Below the pieces are notes generated by a model. The model searched no databases. It was not told the origin of the DNA and was given only the letters and a program-made list of their open reading frames with translations. Below, in pieces: positions 1 through 5,147 of a DNA stretch of 7,703 nt (positions are counted from its first letter, which is position 1; every line of letters begins with the position of its first letter). This stretch comes from an uncultured Chthoniobacterales bacterium (GTDB taxonomy: Bacteria > Verrucomicrobiota > Verrucomicrobiia > Chthoniobacterales > UBA10450): contig CATPAT010000085.1 in the NCBI GenBank assembly GCA_955652155.1, positions 1 through 7,703 on the forward strand. The letters run 5' to 3'. The position numbers were made by a program, and so were the translations under genes.

Positions 1-276
1 CTCGATTACGATGTCGCGCTCGATCTGCATCTTTATTTTTACACCATGCGCGACGTGATCCGTTGGGCGATCGATCAACGGTTGCGCTTCTATTACAGCG
101 GTCCGCTCAACTATGATCCGAAGCTGCATCTCGGCCACGAGCTCGCGCCGCTCGATCTTTACGTCTTGCACACGCGAGCGTGGCTTAATCCTATCTTTCG
201 GTTGGCCGTGAAATATCTCGAGCCGACGCGGCACGACCCAATTTTGAAGAAATTTTCGAACGCAGATCAGCTTTGA
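1..276 (+). CDS. Probable GNAT-fold acyltransferase, C-terminal part (5' end outside window)
   Basis: The frame is open from base 1 and ends at TGA 274-276, so the first codons shown (LDYDVALDLHLYF) are internal and the true start lies to the left; the ATG at 46 is not the start. Ninety-one residues are visible. The pattern 'FYYSGPLNYDPKLHLG', then 'PLDLYV.HT', and a tail with 'EPTRHDPILKKF' resembles the end of GNAT-superfamily acyltransferases (FemAB/BioF2-like acyl-CoA N-acyltransferases) that are often annotated only as GNAT family. This is recognition by pattern, not by a catalytic motif, because the acyl-CoA binding loop would lie upstream of the window. Thirty-one bases separate it from a co-directional pair of small flippase-like genes, which suggests an operon that modifies and moves an envelope or lipid-linked substrate. 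The substrate is unknown. Confidence 0.6.
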   Translation, partial: LDYDVALDLHLYFYTMRDVIRWAIDQRLRFYYSGPLNYDPKLHLGHELAPLDLYVLHTRAWLNPIFRLAVKYLEPTRHDPILKKFSNADQL

Positions 277-307
277 GTCCGAGCCGGACTGGCATTATTG
301 GCTCGAT

Positions 308-715
308 ATGACAAACAATCGGCCGTCTGGATTTGCCAATCCGTGGTTTCAGCTCGGGCTGAATATCATCTGTGTGGTTCTTTACGAATTACTGCTGAAG
401 GCGGGCGCCAAGGCCACGGCCGATCCGTCTAAAAGCTGGTCGTGGATAGGAATAACCGGACTCGCGTCGCCGCTAATTTGGCTGGCGATTGTCGTTATTA
501 TCCTCGATCTCGTGATCTGGCTCTACGTTCTGAAATATATTCCCCTCTCCATCGCGTTTCCGTTGTCGCGGCTGGTGGATGTGCTGGTCCCGATAAGCTG
601 CTGGCTCATTCTTAAGGAGGGAATTTCTTCGCTCCGATGGTGCGGGATCGCTTTGGTGATTATTGGACTGGCTATCGTCGCAAAGCCGGCTGCTCGTTTG
701 GAGGAGCGTTTATGA
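308..715 (+). CDS. Small four-helix DMT/SMR-type (EamA-like) transporter subunit, first of a pair
   Basis: A 135-residue hydrophobic protein with four predicted membrane helices at roughly residues 12-31, 47-75, 79-101 and 109-126. The second half has the half-EamA/SMR signature: a helix with 'SIAFPLSRLVDVLVPI', a short loop with 'LKEGIS' (E103), and a last helix 'GIALVIIGLAIVAK'. Proteins of this size act as dimers. Adjacent gene pairs of this type, such as ArnE/ArnF, move undecaprenyl-phosphate-linked sugars across the inner membrane. The substrate here cannot be read from sequence. The start is the first ATG after the upstream stop; no good Shine-Dalgarno site precedes it, and the frame stays open upstream into the preceding gene, so the start is probable but not certain. 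Its stop overlaps the ATG of the next gene (ATGA, 712-715), which implies translational coupling and a heteromeric complex. Confidence 0.85.
   Translation: MTNNRPSGFANPWFQLGLNIICVVLYELLLKAGAKATADPSKSWSWIGITGLASPLIWLAIVVIILDLVIWLYVLKYIPLSIAFPLSRLVDVLVPISCWLILKEGISSLRWCGIALVIIGLAIVAKPAARLEERL
700..706 (+). promoter_or_regulatory. Ribosome binding site that fixes the start of the second transporter gene
   Basis: GGAGGAG lies 5 bases before the ATG at 712, inside the last codons of the preceding gene. It is the best Shine-Dalgarno match noticed in the window. It decides the start at 712 rather than the in-frame ATG at 637, which would add 25 hydrophilic residues (VRDRFGDYWTGYRRK...) that do not fit the family and lie wholly inside the upstream coding sequence. 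Confidence 0.85.
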
Positions 716-1056
716 CCTGGTGGTCGCTTATTCTTATTTTGGTTTGGCTGGGGACGTTCGTGGCTGGTCAGCTTTTTTTTAAGAGAGCAATGGAATCATC
801 CGGCGTGGCAGGATTCCGGAATCGCCAGACTATCTCCATTCTAAGCGCCGGGATTCTGCTGATGACTGTTTCGTTTTTTCTAAATCTCGGTTTGCTCCAA
901 CGTTTCGATCTCAGTTACCTCTATCCGTTCCAGGGTTTGAGCGTCATTATCATCACGCTGATGGCGGCGGTCATCTTGAAGGAGAAATTAACGTTGCGAC
1001 TGACACTCGGCACGTTGCTGATCACCGCCGGGGTCGTGCTCGTTTCAATGAGCTAA
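712..1056 (+). CDS. Small four-helix DMT/SMR-type (EamA-like) transporter subunit, second of a pair
   Basis: A 114-residue inner-membrane protein with four helices at about residues 4-22, 41-63, 68-90 and 96-112. The C-terminal half is a typical EamA half: 'LSYLYPFQGLSVIIITLMAA', then 'ILKEKLTLRLTLGTLLITAG'. Short length, pairing with a similar-sized neighbour and the ATGA overlap are the hallmarks of two-component SMR or ArnE/ArnF-type flippases, in which both subunits form the pore. The two partners are clearly divergent in sequence, so this is an old pair rather than a recent duplication. The start at 712 is supported by a strong ribosome binding site. The 3' end overlaps the 3' end of the convergent arginase-fold gene by 12 bp, which leaves no room for a separate terminator between them. 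The transported substrate is unknown; an envelope lipid-linked sugar is a guess from the family and from the GNAT-like neighbour. Confidence 0.85.
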   Translation: MTWWSLILILVWLGTFVAGQLFFKRAMESSGVAGFRNRQTISILSAGILLMTVSFFLNLGLLQRFDLSYLYPFQGLSVIIITLMAAVILKEKLTLRLTLGTLLITAGVVLVSMS

Positions 1057-1827
1057 GATTGGCCACAACCGTTCCAGGGTCGCGAAGTTAATTTTTCGAA
1101 TCTCGGCCGCAGTTGGCCTTTCGAGCTTCGGATGGTCCCACTCTGAAGCGAACCGTTGTTTCCAACGCGCGTAATTCGCTTCCGAAAAGCCGCCGCAGAT
1201 GTCGCCGGCAATGACTCGAGCCTGTTTGCGCAGTCTCCCGAGCGCCCATTCGAGATCCGCGACCGTGAATCGGCCATTCTCCCAATTTGTCACGGCGTCC
1301 TCCGGACGAAGACAATCGAGATCGATTGTGACGTAAACTTCGCGACCCGCGATATTCGCCGCGAATGCTTCGAATTTATCTCGCCAATTCTCGCGCAGGA
1401 TCGCCCCGCGGCGTTGTCGATCTTTCATCGGACGCTGGTCAACCCAGGGATGAACTTCAAGCCGGCCTTCTCTTTCGCCGCGCCGATTGGCAAAGATATT
1501 GTGCGGCCACCAGCATTCGAAATTTCCGCAGCCCCAAATGGCGACGCGCTGAACATTCGCGAGCTCGAGCGCGCGATTGATCCAGCCGCCACAGCCCCAC
1601 TTTGGCGGACGAAGGTCCCAGTCCGGATGATTATCAAATGAAATGAGAACGACCGGTCCGCTCAACCGGCGAAGCCAAAGCGCGCTGAGATAATGGAAGT
1701 CGCCCGAGCCGTAGAGAATGAACGGCGCGACTTGCCGAGCGAATTCGCTGTAGAATTTCTCGACCAACGATGGCGGCACCGAAAAACGCAGTTGCGGGCC
1801 CCAATTGCGCGCATCAAGCGCCGCCAA
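1045..1827 (-). CDS. Arginase/ureohydrolase-fold protein, substrate unknown
   Basis: 260 residues from a TTG start. The three metal motifs of the arginase/agmatinase/formiminoglutamase superfamily are in order: 'YGSGDFHYLS' (H45), 'SFDNHPDWD' (D65, H67, D69) and 'TIDLDCLRPED' (D169, D171). All six Mn ligands are present, so an active binuclear metal centre is expected. A later 'GGFSEANY' (E216) stands where the family has its EvNP segment. Deviations: the Asp-Pro after the last ligands is Arg-Pro (R174), and the middle is rich in Trp and Cys ('WGCGGW', 'WGCGNFECWW'). This is therefore not a standard agmatinase, and no specific substrate is claimed. The 5' end is uncertain: the frame stays open upstream of the TTG and encodes plausible sequence (LHLNLDDAWRDEPLN), so translation may begin at a CTG near 1872 or 1884, directly behind the stop of the TPR gene with which it is probably co-transcribed. 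Confidence 0.85.
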   Translation of the reverse strand: MAALDARNWGPQLRFSVPPSLVEKFYSEFARQVAPFILYGSGDFHYLSALWLRRLSGPVVLISFDNHPDWDLRPPKWGCGGWINRALELANVQRVAIWGCGNFECWWPHNIFANRRGEREGRLEVHPWVDQRPMKDRQRRGAILRENWRDKFEAFAANIAGREVYVTIDLDCLRPEDAVTNWENGRFTVADLEWALGRLRKQARVIAGDICGGFSEANYARWKQRFASEWDHPKLERPTAAEIRKINFATLERLWPILAH

Positions 1828-1888
1828 GTTTAGCGGCTCATCTCGCCACGCGTCGTCGAGATTAAGATGCAGGGCGTGGCTCAGAAAA

Positions 1889-3832
1889 TTATTTGGGCGG
1901 ACGCGATTGGAAGCGGTTATCGTTTTGTTTCGCGACCCGAAGATTTTCTGCCGCCTCGGTCAGCGTCGGATCGATTCGCAACGCTTCCTCGTACTGGATA
2001 ATGGCCTGCGAAGTTTTGCCCTCCTTTAGCAGCAAAGTGCCGAGATTGCTGTGAATATCGGCTCGTTTCGGATCGAGCCGGGCCGCTTCGAGATAATGCG
2101 CTTCAGCTTTCTGCGAATCACCTTTGGTCAAAAGGGCCGTCGCCAACTCAGAATGGGCATCGGCCAGATTAGGATCGACGTCCAAGGCGCGTTGATATTG
2201 CGCGATCGCGGCATCCAGCTCTCCTCTTTTGTCGAGAAATGCGCCGTAGGTGTAGAAAAGACGCGCCGATTTCGGACTAAGACGGATCGCAATCTGGTAT
2301 TCAGCCCGAGCCTCGTCCGCCCGGCCCAGGCGCTCGAGAAGATAAGCATATCCGGAATGGACCTCGCCCGCGCCGGGATCGAGGTGGATCGCCTGTTCGT
2401 AATATTTCTTGGCTTCACCCAACTTCGACTTCGACATCATCATCGACGCCATATTGACATGCACCTTCATGTAGCCGGGATCGATTCGCAGAGCTGTTTG
2501 GTATTCCTTCTCCGCTTCGTCGAACCGGCCGAGCTGCTGTAAGACCGCGCCGTAATTGTAATGTGCTCGCGCACTGGCCGGCAGATCAGCGGCCACATGA
2601 CTGGTGCGATCGGCGGGCGGAGCCGCGCGGTACACTCTTCCAAACGACATTGCCGCGAGCGGAAGGACAAAGGCGACTGCCCACTTGCTTGCGTGCAACG
2701 CCCAACTCGGCAAAAACCCGCCCAGGTTCACATCCGCCGTGCCGCCGGCCAATCCCAGTGATTGGCGCGTCGATTTCTCGCGAACTTTCCAGATGAAACC
2801 GTCGTAGTAAAAATGCAGTAGCCCTGATGCGGCCACCAAACCGGTCAGCACACGCGTCAGCGTTTCCAATCCAATAGTCGAATTCAAGTAACCGATGGAA
2901 CCGTAAGCGAAGACCAATCCCACATAGAGTCCGATCAAGGATCCGCTGCGACGAAAAATGAACCGCATGAATCCACCGATGGAGCTGTCCTTCTCCACCC
3001 GGTTGCGGTTGTAAATCCAAACCAGGGAGAGGTACTGCACATCATGAAAAACTTCGAACAACGCGATACCGGCAAGAATGTTTGCCACGCCGTTATTGCA
3101 GTACCACCAAAACGCAACGCTGGTGATAAAGAGCGCCAGCTTCACCGGATTCTGTCGGGTTCCGGCAACCCACATTCGCACGTAATTCGCCAGCCAAAGA
3201 ATCGATACCGACACGGCGGCAAAGAGCAAAGTTTGCTGCAGACCGTGAATTCCGCCCGGCGAAATAAACGGCAGCCCGCATCCGTAGAATCCCTCCAGGG
3301 TGTCGGTCATCCGGGCCGGTGAAAGAATCACTCCCGCCGCGAACCAGATCCCGCACATAGCGAAGTCAAGCCGTCGAGTCAGCACCGCAAACGACCCGGT
3401 CTTGGCATCGTAAATCCGGCCAAAACCATACGTCTGCATCATCCCGTGCCAGATGCCCCAGATAAACACGATCATCACGACTGGATTCGTCTTGATGTCC
3501 CAAAAATAAAAACCGACGCAGATCGCGAGCAGGAAAATGGGAGCGATAATGAAGCGCCAGCGAAACCGCTCGAACAATGCGCGGTCGCCATAGGCGCGAA
3601 TCATTCCGGGCAAGTGATGTCCCATCGCGCCAAAAGCGGCGACGAAAAGATAGATTTCCTGCGCACTCCAGCGTGCCTGAGCCAAAGTGAAGAGTGGAAT
3701 AATTAGCAACGGCGTCCCGACGTAAAGAATCAGATCGCGCCAGCTGTCGAGAATCCAGACGTTGCGCTTTGGCACCGTGGTCGGAACCGGCGGGACAGTT
3801 TGCGGACGCGAGAATGCGGTGACGTGCTGCAT
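1889..3832 (-). CDS. Polytopic membrane protein with C-terminal TPR domain (function unknown)
   Basis: 647 residues. Residues 1-30 are a polar, Pro-rich cytoplasmic-type tail. About ten hydrophobic helices follow between residues 33 and 398, then a short linker and six tetratricopeptide repeats (about 419-622) with the usual AL.IDP/A..YLE.A. pattern. The membrane part holds histidines and acids beside or within helices: 'GHHLPGMIRAYGDR' (H72, H73), 'WHGMMQTYGFGRIYD' (H129), 'ALFEVFHDVQY' (E260, H263, D264) and 'LHFYYDGFIWKVR' (H340, D344). This spacing is reminiscent of membrane metalloenzymes, but I do not recognise a named family, and metal binding is inference. The TPR part probably docks a partner protein. 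ATG 3832 is the only ATG before the N-terminal tail; its ribosome binding site is weak (GCAGG). It is divergent from the iron-permease-like gene and upstream of the arginase-fold gene on the same strand. Confidence 0.85.
   Translation of the reverse strand: MQHVTAFSRPQTVPPVPTTVPKRNVWILDSWRDLILYVGTPLLIIPLFTLAQARWSAQEIYLFVAAFGAMGHHLPGMIRAYGDRALFERFRWRFIIAPIFLLAICVGFYFWDIKTNPVVMIVFIWGIWHGMMQTYGFGRIYDAKTGSFAVLTRRLDFAMCGIWFAAGVILSPARMTDTLEGFYGCGLPFISPGGIHGLQQTLLFAAVSVSILWLANYVRMWVAGTRQNPVKLALFITSVAFWWYCNNGVANILAGIALFEVFHDVQYLSLVWIYNRNRVEKDSSIGGFMRFIFRRSGSLIGLYVGLVFAYGSIGYLNSTIGLETLTRVLTGLVAASGLLHFYYDGFIWKVREKSTRQSLGLAGGTADVNLGGFLPSWALHASKWAVAFVLPLAAMSFGRVYRAAPPADRTSHVAADLPASARAHYNYGAVLQQLGRFDEAEKEYQTALRIDPGYMKVHVNMASMMMSKSKLGEAKKYYEQAIHLDPGAGEVHSGYAYLLERLGRADEARAEYQIAIRLSPKSARLFYTYGAFLDKRGELDAAIAQYQRALDVDPNLADAHSELATALLTKGDSQKAEAHYLEAARLDPKRADIHSNLGTLLLKEGKTSQAIIQYEEALRIDPTLTEAAENLRVAKQNDNRFQSRPPK
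1967..2578 (-). repeat. Six tandem 102-bp TPR-coding units
   Basis: The coding DNA for residues 419-622 of the membrane/TPR protein is six degenerate 34-codon units. The periodicity shows at DNA level: the 13-mer ggatcgattcgca occurs at 1968-1980 and again at 2478-2490, exactly 510 bp apart (5 x 102), encoding the same LRIDP turn in repeats 1 and 6. This suggests a relatively recent expansion or gene conversion between the outer repeats. Such units can vary in number between strains. Confidence 0.8.
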
Positions 3833-3961
3833 GGCCTGCGGGGGCTCTATTTTCCTCAGATCGGCCGGAAAATCAATCCCGGGCTACGCCGACAGCCTCG
3901 GAAGATCGGCATCTTCCATGAGCGCGTTTTCCCGGGTAGGCGCGAAGGTAAGAGGACAGTG
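3833..3961. promoter_or_regulatory. Divergent intergenic region between TPR protein and iron-permease-like gene
   Basis: 129 bp between two divergent starts (ATG 3832 on -, GTG 3962 on +), so both promoters should lie here or overlap the genes. No confident -35/-10 pair is visible on either strand. The region has a perfect 7-bp inverted repeat, ggaagat (3900-3906) and atcttcc (3911-3917) around a CGGC loop, and two CCCGGG hexamers (3878-3883, 3931-3936) on either side of it. The inverted repeat could be an operator or an RNA hairpin; it lacks a T tract, so it is not an intrinsic terminator. Confidence 0.45.
3951..3956 (+). promoter_or_regulatory. Ribosome binding site for the iron-permease-like gene
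   Basis: AGAGGA ends 5 bases before the GTG at 3962. This favours GTG 3962 over the adjacent GTG at 3959 and over the distant in-frame ATG at 3800, which would add 54 Arg-rich residues encoded inside and beyond the divergent gene's start. Confidence 0.6.
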
Positions 3962-4433
3962 GTGAATCATACCCAAACCGAAAAACTAAAAGACCACGAA
4001 AAAGAGCGAGACCTGTTTTGCGTGGTGAACGACGCCTTTCGCGTCTTCGCGCGCCGATCGGCCGCCCTTCTTGGCAGCGCTTGGGCTTTTGCTGGAGCCA
4101 TGCTCGTGATCCTGGTCTGGCTTCTCACCGGTCCAACATTTCATTTTTCCGATACCTGGCAGCTGATAGTCAATACGGGAACGACCATCGTTACGTTCCT
4201 GATGGTGTTCCTGATCCAAAACACCCAGAACCGCGACGCTAAAAGCGATGCATTTGAAGCTCGACGAAATCATTCGCGCGTTAAAGAAGGCACGAAATGA
4301 GCTGGTCGATCTGGAAGATCTTTCCGACGAAGAGCTGGGGAAAATCGAAGAGCAATTCAGACAGCTGCGAAAAAGAGCCGAGCGCGACGGAAATCAACTA
4401 TCCCGCCATGCTAAGCCGGCCGAATTGCGCTGA
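3962..4433 (+). pseudogene. Low-affinity iron permease family protein, split by a +1 frameshift
   Basis: The product matches the bacterial 'low affinity iron permease' family, small inner-membrane proteins named after yeast Fet4 whose transport role in bacteria is not well proven. Visible parts are a charged N-terminus, helix 1 (about 36-57, ending 'VWLLTGPTFHFSDTWQ') and helix 2 (about 68-86, 'VNTGTTIVTFLMVFLIQNTQ'), followed by the signature 'NRDAK'. The family continues with 'A(I/M)HLKLDE(I/L)IRA', but in this frame it becomes unrelated residues and stops at 4300. The missing tail, from 'AMHLKLDEIIRALKKARNEL' through 'LSDEELGKIEEQF', is intact in another frame (4245-4433). Removing one A from the AAAA run at 4241-4244 restores one ORF of about 156 residues. 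Both halves look well conserved, so the lesion is recent, or it is a sequencing or assembly error. The start is GTG 3962. Its 3' end lies 9 bp from the convergent nth. Confidence 0.85.
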
Positions 4434-4442
4434 GCTTCTTCG

Positions 4443-5111
4443 TTAATCGTCTGGTTTTCGCGCGACGCCTGTTCTCAGAAAAACTTTACCGCTCGGACAA
4501 AGGCGAAACACTTCGCAGTTCGCGCAGTCTGGTTTGCGCGCAAAACAGCGGCGTCGGCCGTGCCAGATCAACCAGTGGCTCCAAACGGTCCAATATGTTT
4601 TTGGAACTAGTTCCATTAAGTCGCGCTCGATTTTCTCCGGGTCCTTCTGCTTCGTTAAGCCGAGTCGTTGCGACAAACGGATCACATGCGTGTCGACCAC
4701 GATCCCTTCATTTATGCCGAAGGCGTTTCCCAAAACAACATTTGCCGTTTTTCGACCGACGCCTGGCAGCTCGCGCAGTTCTTCCATCGAGTCAGGAACT
4801 CTTCCGCCAAATTTGGTGGTGATGGTCGATGTGGCCGCGCGAATGCTTTTCGTTTTGTTGCGATAAAATCCGGTCGACTTGATCGCGTTCTCCAGCTCAG
4901 CTTGCGGCGCGTTGGCATAATCTTTCGCGGTGCGATATTTCTTGAACAGCACCGGCGTGACCATGTTCACGCGCTTATCAGTGCATTGCGCCGACAGAAT
5001 CGTGGCAATTAAAAGCTCGAGCGGATTCTTGAAGTTTAGCTCGGTGTGCGCGTTTGGATAAATCTTCGGCCACGCTTTCAGTAACTGCGCCACGCGCTCG
5101 CGAGTTGTCAC
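4443..5111 (-). CDS. nth: Endonuclease III (DNA glycosylase/AP lyase)
   Basis: 222 residues, close to E. coli Nth in length. It removes oxidised pyrimidines from DNA and cleaves the abasic site by beta-elimination in base excision repair. Evidence: N-terminal 'TELNFKNPLELLIATILSAQ' with 'CTD'; the helix-hairpin-helix 'LPGVGRKTANVVL' containing the catalytic lysine K121; the catalytic aspartate D140 in 'VVDTHV'; and a complete C-terminal [4Fe-4S] site C189-x6-C196-x2-C199-x5-C205. The start is GTG 5111, chosen because it puts the TELNF motif about 20 residues from the N-terminus as in the family; there is no ATG nearby and no clear Shine-Dalgarno site, since an 11-bp hairpin ends 6 bases upstream. 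It follows hflX on the same strand after 36 bases, so it is probably the last gene of the miaA-hflX-nth cluster, though the hairpin may reduce its expression. Confidence 0.97.
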   Translation of the reverse strand: MTTRERVAQLLKAWPKIYPNAHTELNFKNPLELLIATILSAQCTDKRVNMVTPVLFKKYRTAKDYANAPQAELENAIKSTGFYRNKTKSIRAATSTITTKFGGRVPDSMEELRELPGVGRKTANVVLGNAFGINEGIVVDTHVIRLSQRLGLTKQKDPEKIERDLMELVPKTYWTVWSHWLIWHGRRRCFARKPDCANCEVFRLCPSGKVFLRTGVARKPDD

Positions 5112-5117
5112 GAGTCA

Positions 5118-5142
5118 GATCTTGCACGCTTCGTGCAAGATC
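5118..5142. other. Perfect 11-bp hairpin between hflX and nth
   Basis: The arms gatcttgcacg (5118-5128) and cgtgcaagatc (5132-5142) are exact reverse complements around a 3-base loop. It begins 5 bases after the hflX stop (on the - strand) and ends 6 bases before the nth GTG, filling most of the 36-base gap. No T tract follows on either strand, so it is not a standard intrinsic terminator. Possibilities are an mRNA 3'-end stabiliser or attenuating structure that covers the nth initiation region, or a dispersed palindromic repeat. The structure is certain; the role is not. Confidence 0.8.
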
Positions 5143-5147
5143 GACAA

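Noticed and set aside
637..711. Upstream ATG start for the second transporter gene
   Set aside because: It adds 25 polar residues before the first helix and ignores the GGAGGAG site 5 bases before ATG 712 and the ATGA coupling.
1302..1630. Short inverted matches such as cggac/gtccg in the arginase gene
   Set aside because: Short GC-rich complements with long loops are expected by chance in coding DNA of this composition and encode conserved-looking residues.
1156..1641. A 161-codon open frame on the + strand
   Set aside because: Antisense to the arginase-fold gene, whose metal motifs are intact; the antisense product has no hydrophobic or motif structure.
1967..2578. Regularly spaced similar sequences, possibly a CRISPR-like or minisatellite array
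   Set aside because: The 102-bp period is exactly 34 codons and encodes TPR units in frame; the repeats are degenerate and protein-coding.
2586..3020. A 144-codon open frame on the - strand, overlapping the TPR protein gene
   Set aside because: Another frame of the same strand inside a gene with clear membrane helices and TPRs; rich in Arg/His/Gly as expected from frame-shifted GC-rich DNA.
3800..3961. Longer N-terminus for the iron-permease-like gene from ATG 3800
   Set aside because: The extra residues are Arg-rich and unlike the family, overlap the divergent gene's coding start, and there is a better ribosome binding site at GTG 3962.
4241..4244. Programmed frameshifting at the AAAA run of the permease gene
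   Set aside because: A four-base A run is too short for typical transcriptional slippage, and there is no in-frame stop codon or stimulator that would mark a +1 recoding site; an indel or error is simpler.
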